Assembly: GCF_001412215.1 (NCBI RefSeq)
Contig: NZ_LLWP01000001.1
Coordinates: forward strand, 186,001-250,000
Reading direction: 5' to 3'
DNA from: Pedobacter sp. Hv1
GTDB taxonomy: Bacteria; Bacteroidota; Bacteroidia; Sphingobacteriales; Sphingobacteriaceae
DNA length: 64,000 bases
A model generated the notes under the pieces. The model worked only from the letters and a program-made list of their open reading frames with translations, ran no database searches and had not been told where the DNA came from. Below are positions 35,096 through 44,237 of the stretch, in pieces. Positions within the stretch are counted from its first letter, which is position 1. The number at the start of each line of letters is the position of its first letter. The position numbers were made by a program, and so were the translations under genes.

Positions 35096-37609
35096 TTAAA
35101 CCATTCTTCCCATTAAAGGGTCGGTTTTGGTTATGGCACCTGTTTCAACATGTCCGGCAAATCTTTCTTCAAAATCATTGTAGTCTTTTAATTTCACACT
35201 GAAATCGTACCAGTTGTGGCTTTTACTCAAATTAAGTACAACGCTCATTTTTGTGCCTGCAGCAATAATTTTTGTCTGACTACCTGTTTGATAACTGTTA
35301 TCGTTAATGCTAATGGCATGTGCCCTTTTATCTTTGTTTACAATGCTTACCAATACATTTCCTGTTGGTTTGGTTGCGTTGAGTTTATTTCTTTCTAAAT
35401 CGCAGGTAATTTGTAGTAAAGGATTATTACTATTGCCTTTAAATTCTCTAAAGAAACCATTGGGACCATAAACTTTCAAATGGTATTGACCATTTTCGAA
35501 GTCGTTGATGTTCCAGTTGTCTACAAGCGTATCGCCTGCAGCCACACTGTAATCCCATGCCCTTAGCTTTTCATTTTGATAAGGGCGAGTTGCATACACT
35601 CTAAATGGCGACCCAGCAGCTTTGTCTCCAAAAACGATCTTTCCGGCTCTAAATGCCAATTCAACCTGTTTCTTTTCTTTATTGAAACTGGAATTTACAT
35701 ACATTTCGTAAGGTAAGGCACATGCCGGACGAACTCCTTTTTCTTGTTGTGGAAAATAAGGAGACGCGGTATGGTCATTGTTGATCTGTTCAACTTCTGT
35801 TGCTGTTAATTTTTTAAAATTTGAAGGGGCTTGTTTAAATTGAGCCTGATGGATTTCCTCGATAAAGGCCTTTCTATCCAAAAACACAGGACTTTCTATC
35901 TTTTCGCCATTATAGGGTCTAAATGCAGAACTCAAATCGCCACAAATGGTGCGACGCCATTGCGTAATGTTTTCTTCCTTAATTTTTTTGTTCAGTTTCT
36001 TTTCTAAAAAGTTCTCTAAAAACTGCAAAGATGAAGTATGATCGAATATTTCTGAGCAAACAAAACCACCACGTGTCCAAGGTGAAGCAATGATCATCGG
36101 TACACGATAACCTAAACCGATTGCACTTTCTCTAATGTTGCTTTCGTTTGCCGATGGATTGTGCTGTTGAGCTTTAGTTACAAAATCAAGCTTCGGATCA
36201 ATTCCGGCAGATACCTTACCTGTATTTTCTTTATAAGGATTAGGTACTACATAAGGTGGCATATGGTCAAAATAGCCATCGTTTTCATCGTAAGTAATAA
36301 TGAAAATGGTCTTTTTCCATACTTCTGGGTTCTGCAATAAAATTTCCATGGCTTCGCTTACATACCAAGGGCCAAACCAAGGTTGCCCAGGGTGATCTGA
36401 AAAGTGTGCAGGCGGCATTAGCCACGAAACCATTGGTAAGGTTCCATTTTTTACATCAGTTCTAAATTGATGAAATACATCTCCCTTTGGTACTTTTAAT
36501 TCTCTCTCTGTTCCGTTGTCATTATATTTCAAACTATCTAGTTCATGGTAGGCCGGATCATTCACATTGGTTGCAAATGCCTTGTCATTTAATGCTTTCC
36601 CTTTTTTTGATAGTTTTTCAAAGCTTTCTGTAGTGTATTTGCTTTGTGCAGTTTCGATATTGGCCAGCACTTTTTTGGCAGCAGCCAATCTTTGTGTTGT
36701 TTTATCGTCAACAGGTTGTTTTTCAAGATCTGCAATTTGTTTAATAATGCTTTCTCTTTTGGTTTGCAAATTGGCAATGCCACCTTCGTGCAAACGCACA
36801 TTATACTGTTTAAAATACTCTAAGATGTTGGTCCCAAAATTACTTAACCAGGCACTTTCATCTCCTTTTAAACCATAACCCATGGTCAACTCGTTTTGAT
36901 AAACCTTCCAAGAAACGCCATTTTCTTCTAAGCGCTCTGGGTATGTAGTCCAATCCAATTCTGGATAATCGTAATTGGTTACGTTCCAAAGGTGTGCCAT
37001 TGCGGCAACTTCATTCCGGTCTCGTACGGTACCTGTCATCCAATAATGACGGTTTGGGTGTGTACCCGTTATGCTCGAACAAAAATTATGGTCGCAAACC
37101 GTAAATGCATCTGCTAGCGAATAGTAAAATGGAAAATCCGAACGGTCGCAATACCCCATGGTTAAAGGCATATTGGCATAAGCCTTATTGCGTGCTTTTT
37201 TGGTATCGAGCCATTTATCATATTTGCCATTGTTCATGGCATCGGTTTGGTCGCTCCATCCATGTGGCAAAGAACCCATCCAAGCCACTTTGGTATCCTT
37301 TACATCTAGATGGAAAGGGCCAAAAGTATCTCCTTCTTTATTGGTCTGCAACCAAACCTTATTTTGGTCTGGCAGATTAATAGCTCTTGGATCATTAAAT
37401 CCACGTACACCTTGTAAAGTTCCCAATTGATGGTCGAATGAGCGGTTTTCCTGCATTAAAAAAACAATGTGCTCTGCATCGTAAAAAGTGCTACCCAGAG
37501 CCGGATCAATAGCCAACGCTCTTTGAATAACTGGGGGTAACATGTTCATCATGGCTGCACTACCAGACAACAACGCTGCTTTCTTTAAAAACTCTCTTCT
37601 CGAATCCAT
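35096..37609 (-). CDS. Tat-exported phosphocholine-specific phospholipase C
   Basis: The 837-residue protein begins with a twin-arginine signal (SRREFLKKAALLSGSAA). The non-haemolytic PC-PLC core follows: FLMQENRSFDH, GSLPHGWSDQ, GTHPNRHYWMTG and ITYDENDGYFDHMPP, where metal and substrate ligands sit. The C-terminal 200 residues are two beta domains (DUF756-like). It cleaves choline-phosphate-containing lipids outside the cytoplasm and may serve phosphate or choline supply. It is transcribed alone, divergent from the amidohydrolase (190 nt). Confidence 0.92.
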   Translation of the reverse strand: MDSRREFLKKAALLSGSAAMMNMLPPVIQRALAIDPALGSTFYDAEHIVFLMQENRSFDHQLGTLQGVRGFNDPRAINLPDQNKVWLQTNKEGDTFGPFHLDVKDTKVAWMGSLPHGWSDQTDAMNNGKYDKWLDTKKARNKAYANMPLTMGYCDRSDFPFYYSLADAFTVCDHNFCSSITGTHPNRHYWMTGTVRDRNEVAAMAHLWNVTNYDYPELDWTTYPERLEENGVSWKVYQNELTMGYGLKGDESAWLSNFGTNILEYFKQYNVRLHEGGIANLQTKRESIIKQIADLEKQPVDDKTTQRLAAAKKVLANIETAQSKYTTESFEKLSKKGKALNDKAFATNVNDPAYHELDSLKYNDNGTERELKVPKGDVFHQFRTDVKNGTLPMVSWLMPPAHFSDHPGQPWFGPWYVSEAMEILLQNPEVWKKTIFIITYDENDGYFDHMPPYVVPNPYKENTGKVSAGIDPKLDFVTKAQQHNPSANESNIRESAIGLGYRVPMIIASPWTRGGFVCSEIFDHTSSLQFLENFLEKKLNKKIKEENITQWRRTICGDLSSAFRPYNGEKIESPVFLDRKAFIEEIHQAQFKQAPSNFKKLTATEVEQINNDHTASPYFPQQEKGVRPACALPYEMYVNSSFNKEKKQVELAFRAGKIVFGDKAAGSPFRVYATRPYQNEKLRAWDYSVAAGDTLVDNWNINDFENGQYHLKVYGPNGFFREFKGNSNNPLLQITCDLERNKLNATKPTGNVLVSIVNKDKRAHAISINDNSYQTGSQTKIIAAGTKMSVVLNLSKSHNWYDFSVKLKDYNDFEERFAGHVETGAITKTDPLMGRMV

Positions 37610-37799
37610 TGTTTGTATTTAATTGGTTAACCTATTGCTAAAAAGACCTACTTATTTTTGAAGTCAAATATCCTGACGGCCGTTAAATTTTATGTTAGCT
37701 ATAAATTAATATAAAGGTGGTTTATGGTATTATAGATGTTACAGCCTAACAGAGGGCAGACCTTGATTGGATTTTATTCATTTTTCTTATCTTACCTGA

Positions 37800-39062
37800 A
37801 TGAAACTTTTAATGTCTCTCTTTTTGTTCTTGTTAGGCAGCACAGCTTTTGCACAACAAGATTCGTTGTACTTGTTAAAACCAGATCAGGTTTTTGATGG
37901 AGAAAATATACACCGAAATTGGGTTGTTTTAATAAAAGGGAACAAGATTGAGGCAGTGGGCGCCATGACCTTTAAACTACCAGCCAAAACAAAGGTGATC
38001 GAAATGCCTGGCACTACTTTATTACCTGGTTTGATAGAAGGCCATTCGCACTTATTCTTACATCCTTATAACGAAACACCGTGGAACGATCAAGTTTTAA
38101 AAGAAAGTAGAGCTGAACGAACTGCAGGCGCCGTAATGCATGCCCAAGCCACATTATTGGCAGGCTTTACTACTGTAAGAGATTTAGGCACCGAAGGTTC
38201 GGAATACGATGACGTGGGCTTAAAACAAGCCATAGAGAAAGGGATTATTAAAGGACCAAGAATGATCATCGCCACCAAAGGAATTGTAGCCAAAGGAAGT
38301 TATGGACCGAATTATAAAAATGCAGACCTCGATTTGCCACAAGGAGCTGCCGAAGTGGGTAATTTGGAAGAAATGAGTACCGAAGTTTATAGCCAGATTG
38401 GTAAAGGGGCTGACCTGATTAAAATTTATGCAGATTACCGTTGGGGATTAGGTGGTGTAGCTGCCCCCACTTTTAATACGGAGGCCATTACCTTAGCCAC
38501 TAGCATAGCTAAAAGTAGTGGCAGACAAACCGTAGCCCATGCAGCTACCAAAGAAGGCATGCGCAGAGCCATAATGGGTGGCGTATCTACTATTGAACAT
38601 GGTGATGCAGGAGATGATGAAATTTTTAAGTTGATGAAAGAAAAAGGCGTAGCATTTTGCCCAACATTGGCTGCAAGCGATGCCATTTTACAATACGATG
38701 GTTGGAAAAAAGGTATTGATCCTGAACCTGCAAGAATAACAGCCAAAAAGAAAAGCTTTGAAGCCGCCATACGCAACGGCGTAACCATTTTAATGGGTGG
38801 CGATGTTGGTGTGTTTACACATGGAACCAATGCCCGCGAAATGGAATTAATGGTAGCTTATGGCATGAAACCTATAGATGTATTGCGTTCTGCTACCTCA
38901 GTTAATGCAATAGCCTTTGGTTATGGAGATAAAATAGGTAGTGTACGCCAAGGCCTATTGGCCGATCTTGTTGCGGTAAAGGGAGATCCATCAACTGATA
39001 TTAAAAAAGTGAATGCAGTTGTATTTGTAATGAAGGATGGTAAAATCTATAAATCCAACTAA
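37800..39062 (+). CDS. Secreted amidohydrolase (prolidase-like metal-dependent hydrolase)
   Basis: The 420-residue protein has a signal peptide (to about residue 19, AFAQ) and an amidohydrolase TIM barrel: HxH in EGHSHLF (about 81-86), a likely metal Lys in GKGADLIKIYAD, His in TVAHAATKEG and TIEHGD, and Asp in MGGDVGVFTHG. It belongs to the imidazolonepropionase/Xaa-Pro dipeptidase-like group that hydrolyses N-acyl or dipeptide amide bonds with one or two metals. Its stop overlaps the stop of the convergent 2OG oxygenase gene by 4 nt. Substrate unknown; not in an operon. Confidence 0.88.
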   Translation: MKLLMSLFLFLLGSTAFAQQDSLYLLKPDQVFDGENIHRNWVVLIKGNKIEAVGAMTFKLPAKTKVIEMPGTTLLPGLIEGHSHLFLHPYNETPWNDQVLKESRAERTAGAVMHAQATLLAGFTTVRDLGTEGSEYDDVGLKQAIEKGIIKGPRMIIATKGIVAKGSYGPNYKNADLDLPQGAAEVGNLEEMSTEVYSQIGKGADLIKIYADYRWGLGGVAAPTFNTEAITLATSIAKSSGRQTVAHAATKEGMRRAIMGGVSTIEHGDAGDDEIFKLMKEKGVAFCPTLAASDAILQYDGWKKGIDPEPARITAKKKSFEAAIRNGVTILMGGDVGVFTHGTNAREMELMVAYGMKPIDVLRSATSVNAIAFGYGDKIGSVRQGLLADLVAVKGDPSTDIKKVNAVVFVMKDGKIYKSN

Positions 39063-39658
39063 TTATTCCCCACCTTTAACCAACCTGTAATGCTCATTCT
39101 TGTTACATGGGTTAACAATACTTCGTGCAATAGATCTGTACTTTTAAAAAATACCGATCTCCCATTTTCTGGAGCAATATGTTGTTCACCATTTGCATGG
39201 TGGATACATAACTCACCACCATCGGCCAATTTCCAATCTGCATTCAGATACATCACCATCGAGTAGGCCCTACTCCCATTTTGCTGAAACTGATCGATGT
39301 GCTTGGTATAAAAACTTCCCTTTTCGTATAAGGTGTAATGAAATTCGTAACCTGTAATCCCGGTATAACAGCTCAAATTTAAATAGGCAACGAAACGATC
39401 CATCAAATCGAAAAATGTGTTTTCGTATGGGTCGTTATGCTTACGATCTAACCAATAGATCACATCATTTCTCACCAACTGATCATGTACAATTGTGTTT
39501 TTATTGCCTGTTCCGCCACTAAGCATCAACTTGTCTTGATATAAATTAGTGAGGTTATTTTTTAAATGTGCAGCAAGCTGTACGCTTAAAAAGTCATTTG
39601 CTATCCCAACTTTATTTTCAATGAAACTATCGATGAGGGTATTAAAGGTTTCTTCCAA
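39059..39658 (-). CDS. 2OG-Fe(II) oxygenase
   Basis: The 199-residue protein matches the prolyl 4-hydroxylase-like 2OG-Fe(II) oxygenase fold: the iron site H-x-D in YTKHIDQF (about 119-126), the distal His in LLHEVLLTH, and the 2-oxoglutarate Arg in THVTRMS. The codon at the start is TTG, directly after an in-frame TGA, and no downstream ATG keeps the N-terminal helix, so TTG is the probable start. It probably hydroxylates a protein or small-molecule substrate. Convergent with the amidohydrolase, it stands alone. Confidence 0.82.
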   Translation of the reverse strand: MEETFNTLIDSFIENKVGIANDFLSVQLAAHLKNNLTNLYQDKLMLSGGTGNKNTIVHDQLVRNDVIYWLDRKHNDPYENTFFDLMDRFVAYLNLSCYTGITGYEFHYTLYEKGSFYTKHIDQFQQNGSRAYSMVMYLNADWKLADGGELCIHHANGEQHIAPENGRSVFFKSTDLLHEVLLTHVTRMSITGWLKVGNN

Positions 39659-39725
39659 TCAAATGGATTAATTTGGCAAATCGCCTACTGGTGAAGGTAG
39701 ACTAAATTAACTACAAATTATTTTA

Positions 39726-40430
39726 TTATTTACAGCGTGGATTAACCCCTAATACCCAATTGCTGATCAGCGCTAGATCTTTTGCATTTTGGGCACCTTT
39801 AAAACCATTGATATCGGCATAACTGACCTGCTTGATGTAAGCTTTTAAATAGTTTCTGGATAAGGGTACATAACTCCAATGCCATTTTTCTTCTTGATAA
39901 CCACTAGTTCTATTGGCACAAAAAGGTTGTTGAAAGCCAAATTTTGGAGCATTGTTTAGTAACCAGTTATAGAGTTTTTTTCCAGCTGTGGTTTGATAGT
40001 AAGCAGGCTTCATGTTATTCAGATCAAGGTCTGTTCCCCAATGGTGCCTTGAAGTGCCCGGCATAGACCACCATCTCAATAGTTTCAATACCTTTTGCTG
40101 GGAATCTTTAATAGGAGCAAATTCACTTGCAAACCATTTGCTTTCCCATTTAGACCTTTGGTCGTTAAATGATCTGGTTCCTGAAATAATATTTAGATCA
40201 ATGCCCGACTGAAAGGCTGCTGCCCTCATGCGCAGAAATGCTTGATAGGTTTCTTTTTTGAGGTAAACATTGCTCCTTGCAAATTGGGTTGGCACTTTAA
40301 CAAATGAGGTGTCTTTGGTGTAATCATACTTCCCCATCAAAAAATCTTTGCTTTGGCTGTAAGCAGCATTACTGCAAAATTGAAAGGCTAAACATAGCCC
40401 AAATAGTGTGATCAGTTGAATTGTTTTCAT
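39726..40430 (-). CDS. Exported M15 family D-alanyl-D-alanine carboxypeptidase (VanY type)
   Basis: The ATG at 40430 gives 234 residues with a signal peptide (MKTIQLITLFGLCLAFQFC, then AAYSQ). A longer frame to 40493 has a worse N-terminus. The M15 metal motif is SRHHWGTDLDLN (about 120-131), followed by EEKWHWSYVP (about 187-196). It removes terminal D-Ala from peptidoglycan stems. The promoter region carries a TACATTTG -7 element inside an 18-bp palindrome of BlaI/MecI operator type, suggesting induction by cell-wall stress. Confidence 0.9.
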   Translation of the reverse strand: MKTIQLITLFGLCLAFQFCSNAAYSQSKDFLMGKYDYTKDTSFVKVPTQFARSNVYLKKETYQAFLRMRAAAFQSGIDLNIISGTRSFNDQRSKWESKWFASEFAPIKDSQQKVLKLLRWWSMPGTSRHHWGTDLDLNNMKPAYYQTTAGKKLYNWLLNNAPKFGFQQPFCANRTSGYQEEKWHWSYVPLSRNYLKAYIKQVSYADINGFKGAQNAKDLALISNWVLGVNPRCK

Positions 40431-40465
40431 TCTTGTTTGATTCAATAAACACAAACATAGAACAT

Positions 40466-40483
40466 ATTCTACAAATGTAGAAT
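40466..40483. promoter_or_regulatory. BlaI/MecI/CopY-type operator over a promoter
   Basis: ATTCTACA and TGTAGAAT are a perfect 8-bp inverted repeat around AA, with the TACA-NN-TGTA core recognised by the BlaI/MecI/CopY repressor family. On the minus strand the same bases include a perfect -7 element TACATTTG (40472-40479), so a bound repressor would block RNA polymerase. The gene controlled is the VanY-type carboxypeptidase, start 36 nt away. The repressor itself is not in this window. Confidence 0.62.
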
Positions 40484-40575
40484 AATAAAACACTAAAAAT
40501 TTAGTTGTAATTTAATAATCAATAAAAAATAGGCTTAAATAGCAGCTATAAAGGCTTAATTGGAGAAGTTAGCTT

Positions 40576-41577
40576 CTAATTTATATACCAATCCATCCAT
40601 TGTTTGATGACCCCTACTCGCTGTTTCAAAAATTTCGGACCAAAAAACAGGCTAGACCAATCGTCAAAGTTCTCGTACTGGAAACCGAGGTAGAATATCC
40701 AAAAAGCAAAACCAAAATATGGAATGGCTTTTAGCTCTTCATCACTCAACGGCCTGATGGTTCTGTAGCTTTCTACAAATACAGCAAAGGCCCTATCTGC
40801 TTCTTGTTGTGTCATTTTACCATTCATCACTTCCATAAAATAATGGACATAGAATGAAGCAATATCGTTCACCAAATGCCCTTGCCCCGCAAAATCGAAA
40901 TCAAAAAAAGTAAGTGCATTTGCACTTTCGAAATGAAAATTCTTTGGTAAAAAATCATAGTGACAATAGCCATAGCTAAACTTGGTGAGATCTAGCTGCT
41001 CCATTTCGGCCACTACTTTTGTTATGACTGTTGTGAGGTAAGCGTATTCTTCTTCCAAATCTTCAAATGCAGGTTTAAACACAGCCAATGGTTGCAACAA
41101 TAGCGTATCAACGTTGTATGCTTTTCGAGGGTTTTTGAGTTCAATTGAGGAGCTGATCTGATGAACAAGAGCCATTTCCTTACCTAAGGTTTTAAGGTGC
41201 TCGTCAGTTAAGTCATGTACTACTTCTCCCTTGGCAAAAGTAAACAATACACCATACCTGGTTCCTTCGGCCGCATTAAACGATTGGATTTGAGCTCCAT
41301 CTAGCGCTGTAATAGGATAAGAAACTTTTGCTCCCTTGGCATTTAGAATGGTCAGCAATTCTACTTCAGCCTCAATCTCCGCTAGTTTACGGTGGGCATC
41401 TCGATAAATTTTAAAGATGTATTTCTCCTGTTCACTTTCTAAGATATAGGTATCACTCACATTGTGGATGAGCAACCTACAATTAGTACCTTTTAAGCCA
41501 TATTTTAGGGATAAAAAATCTTTTAAAGCAACAGAAGAAAGTGTAGAGTATTGAGTAGGAAAAATAGCCATAGCCAT
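40576..41577 (-). CDS. Aminoglycoside-phosphotransferase-like kinase
   Basis: The ATG at 41577 gives 333 residues (TTG one codon earlier, ATG at 41571 also possible). The kinase-like fold has the catalytic loop HYDFLPKNFHF (H-x-D-x4-N, about 206-216) and the metal Asp in FFDFDFAGQGHL. This matches APH/choline-kinase/homoserine-kinase-II type enzymes, close to the stress-response kinase group. It phosphorylates a small hydroxyl substrate. Its upstream neighbour DUF3817 is read in the same direction. Antibiotic resistance should not be assumed. Confidence 0.85.
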   Translation of the reverse strand: MAMAIFPTQYSTLSSVALKDFLSLKYGLKGTNCRLLIHNVSDTYILESEQEKYIFKIYRDAHRKLAEIEAEVELLTILNAKGAKVSYPITALDGAQIQSFNAAEGTRYGVLFTFAKGEVVHDLTDEHLKTLGKEMALVHQISSSIELKNPRKAYNVDTLLLQPLAVFKPAFEDLEEEYAYLTTVITKVVAEMEQLDLTKFSYGYCHYDFLPKNFHFESANALTFFDFDFAGQGHLVNDIASFYVHYFMEVMNGKMTQQEADRAFAVFVESYRTIRPLSDEELKAIPYFGFAFWIFYLGFQYENFDDWSSLFFGPKFLKQRVGVIKQWMDWYIN

Positions 41578-41636
41578 CAAATATAGTCAAAGACCAGAAT
41601 TGAGTTAGGCAAAAGGTTATTTTAATTCAATAGCAA

Positions 41637-41927
41637 TTAAGCAGGCTCTTCTGCTTTGAGTCTTTTGTCGACAATAAAAGGAGCAAATGGCAATAAAGAA
41701 GCTAAAAAGATCAGCACCGCTTTACCAAATTTCCATTTTGTTTCTTGCCAGGCCATTACCAAACAAGCTGCATACAGTACAAACAACAATCCATGAGCCC
41801 AACCGGTATATTTTACTGCCAATGGCATATCTGCCAAATATTTTAGCGGCATGGCAATAAACAATAATAAAAGATAGGAAATTCCTTCTGCAACGGCTAC
41901 TTTTCTAAATAAGTTTAATGAGGTCAT
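41637..41927 (-). CDS. DUF3817 membrane protein
   Basis: The 96-residue protein has three membrane helices: FRKVAVAEGISYLLLLFIAMPLKYL from about 7 (with the family Glu in AEGISY), AHGLLFVLYAACLVMAW from about 44, and AVLIFLASLLPFAPFIVDKRL at the end. This is the DUF3817 (YdzA-like) pattern of small integral membrane proteins. Role unknown. It is 59 nt upstream of the kinase gene on the same strand, so the two may be co-transcribed. Confidence 0.87.
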   Translation of the reverse strand: MTSLNLFRKVAVAEGISYLLLLFIAMPLKYLADMPLAVKYTGWAHGLLFVLYAACLVMAWQETKWKFGKAVLIFLASLLPFAPFIVDKRLKAEEPA

Positions 41928-42017
41928 ATGAGCTACTTTGTAACAAAAGTAAACAAAGCAATCTTTTATTATTGGGCTATCTTTCTTTTTTACAATCTAC
42001 TAACTTAGCAGGATTTG

Positions 42018-43217
42018 TTAAAAATCGAAACTGTCTAAGTACTTATAACAAGAGCCCGTATTGAGCAAAAGGATCTTTTGCGAACTGTTAATCTGTCCAT
42101 TTTTCAATAACAATTTTAGAGCTGCCAGTAACGCCGCACCTTCTGGTGCAACCAGCATTCCTTCTGTTGCTGCAATTTCTTTTACACAAGCGCTAATTTC
42201 TGTTTCTGAAATTGCCAAGGCTAGTCCATTAGATTGAGCCAGCACTTCTAACATCATCTTTTCGGCAAAAGGTTGTGGAACTGCTAAACCATTAGCTATA
42301 CTTGGAGCCCCTTGGTAGGTAGTGCAATTTTCCTGTAGTCCATTAAAGGTATCAACCAATGGTCTGCAGTTTTCTGCTTGTACGGCAATCATTTTGGTAG
42401 GAATCTCTTTAACCCAACCCATTTGCTGCATTTCTTTAAAGGCTTTCCAAATTCCGATCAGCCCAGTGCCACCACCAGCAGGATAAAGAATTACGTCTGG
42501 TAGTTCCCAATTCAGTTGTTCAGCAATTTCATAACCCAACGTTTTTTTGCCTTCTAAGCGATAAGGCTCCTTCATGGTAGAAATATCAAAGTAGTTGTTG
42601 TCTTTTTTAATATTGGCCACTACATTGGCACAATCGTTAATTAAACCATCAACCAAAATCAGCTCAGCACCAAAGGCTTTGCATTCTTTTTTAAAGGCTT
42701 CTGGCGTATGTGTGGGCATCACTACGATGGATTTCATCCCTGCTTTTGCACAATAGGCACTTAGCGCCCCACCTGCATTACCAGCGGTAGGTACAATACA
42801 TGCCTCAACCCCTAATTCCTTCGCTTTTGATACGGCCATGCTCAAACCTCTTGCTTTAAAAGAACCTGTAGGATTAAACGATTCGTCTTTGATCAACAGT
42901 TGGTCCAATCCTAAACGATCAGCCATTCGATCCATATTTAAGATTGGTGTGTAACCCTCGCCTAACGACACTCGATTGCTTGTGTGCAACAAAGGCAACA
43001 ATTTAGCATAGCGCCACATTGATCTTTCCTTTTGGTCAATTACATTTTTAGAAATTAATGGGCTAAGTTGAAACTGAACTTCAATTGGCGACTTTCCGCA
43101 TTGCGTACAGAAACTATTCAATTGATTTTTGTAATAAGGATGTCCGCAAGCATGGCAGCTTAACACATAATCAATGGTTATAGCTTTAGCGTCGATATTT
43201 AAAAATTCTGTGATCAT
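42018..43217 (-). CDS. thrC: Threonine synthase
   Basis: The 399-residue PLP enzyme opens with a zinc-ribbon-like four-Cys segment (SCHACG..., FCTQCG, about 20-41), then the PLP lysine in KDESFNPTGSFKARG (about 115-129), a phosphate loop GNAGGAL, and GGGTGLIG (about 240-247). This is the class with an N-terminal Cys motif; it forms threonine from O-phosphohomoserine. A LysR regulator precedes it on the same strand 53 nt upstream. Bacteroidota also carry other thrC copies elsewhere, so redundancy is possible. Confidence 0.88.
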   Translation of the reverse strand: MITEFLNIDAKAITIDYVLSCHACGHPYYKNQLNSFCTQCGKSPIEVQFQLSPLISKNVIDQKERSMWRYAKLLPLLHTSNRVSLGEGYTPILNMDRMADRLGLDQLLIKDESFNPTGSFKARGLSMAVSKAKELGVEACIVPTAGNAGGALSAYCAKAGMKSIVVMPTHTPEAFKKECKAFGAELILVDGLINDCANVVANIKKDNNYFDISTMKEPYRLEGKKTLGYEIAEQLNWELPDVILYPAGGGTGLIGIWKAFKEMQQMGWVKEIPTKMIAVQAENCRPLVDTFNGLQENCTTYQGAPSIANGLAVPQPFAEKMMLEVLAQSNGLALAISETEISACVKEIAATEGMLVAPEGAALLAALKLLLKNGQINSSQKILLLNTGSCYKYLDSFDF

Positions 43218-43270
43218 ACGGCTAAATTAATGCGATTAACATTATATAGCCAATACCGTTTTTGAATAAC

Positions 43271-44179
43271 CTATAACAATAAGTTATAATGATTTTTAGC
43301 GAATTTGATAAAAGCTTTATTGATCCCACTGTTCTCTTCGCCAATTCGTTGGATAAAATAAAAGTGCCTATCTATGTTTAAACCTTCTATTTCCAATTGA
43401 ACCAAGTCTCCCCTTTCCAATTCTTTTGCTACCGCTTTTAAAGGCAGAAAGCCCAAACTGTCATCGGCCAAAATAAAATTCTTTAAGGCCTCGGTGCCAC
43501 CCAACCGCATACAGATGTTCAGGTCGGCGATCTTTAGTTCGTGAATGGCTAAGGCTTGCCCAATGGCAACAAGTGTACCTGAGCCTCTCTCTCTAAGTGA
43601 AATGGGGATTTCTTTAAGCTCAGCAATGGTATATTTAGATTTTGCTGTTAAATAACTCTTGGGTGCGCATACCGGAATTACTTTTTCGGTTAAGAAATAT
43701 TGACTGTTTACATTGGCCATCTTCTCTTTACCTTCAATAATAGCCAAGTCAATTTCATGCTGGATCAAAGCTTCCATTACATTCTCTGAATTTCGATTGA
43801 CCAAGCTGATCTTAACGGCTGTATTTTGTTTGCGAAATGCTGAAAGTACTGCAGGAATAACATAGAGCGCAATGGTAGTACTTGCCCCTAATTTCAGCTC
43901 GCCATTGAGCAGTTGTTGATTATGAATACTGCCAATTTCGAACTCAATCTGTTTGCTTAGTGAGCTGGCAGTTAATAAATGTTGTTGCAAAACGATACCT
44001 GCCTCAGTAAGCGACACTGCGCCTTTTTTGCGTTCAAAAAGTGGGGTTTTGTAATGCTCTTCTAAATTGTGAATATGTTTGCTAATGGCCGGCTGACTGA
44101 TGAACAAGATTTCGCTTGCTTTGGTAAAGCTTAAATGTTTAGCAACTTCTATAAAAACAAGATGATTAAAAGACAGCAT
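43271..44179 (-). CDS. LysR-family transcription regulator
   Basis: The 302-residue protein has an N-terminal winged helix-turn-helix (FIEVAKHLSFTKASEILFISQPAISKHIHNLE pattern, about 8-39) and a periplasmic-binding-like effector domain from about 90. It is read in the same direction as threonine synthase downstream (53 nt), so it may regulate it, but LysR genes usually control a divergent neighbour and none is present. The effector is unknown. The ATG at 44179 is the only reasonable start. Confidence 0.9.
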   Translation of the reverse strand: MLSFNHLVFIEVAKHLSFTKASEILFISQPAISKHIHNLEEHYKTPLFERKKGAVSLTEAGIVLQQHLLTASSLSKQIEFEIGSIHNQQLLNGELKLGASTTIALYVIPAVLSAFRKQNTAVKISLVNRNSENVMEALIQHEIDLAIIEGKEKMANVNSQYFLTEKVIPVCAPKSYLTAKSKYTIAELKEIPISLRERGSGTLVAIGQALAIHELKIADLNICMRLGGTEALKNFILADDSLGFLPLKAVAKELERGDLVQLEIEGLNIDRHFYFIQRIGEENSGINKAFIKFAKNHYNLLL

Positions 44180-44237
44180 ATCTTCAACATTTTCAACAAC
44201 CTACTGTAAAAACTCAAAATCGTTTGGTCAACAATTT

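Noticed and set aside
40576..41577. Aminoglycoside resistance kinase
   Set aside because: The kinase fold is shared with choline, homoserine and other small-molecule kinases; the window gives no resistance context.
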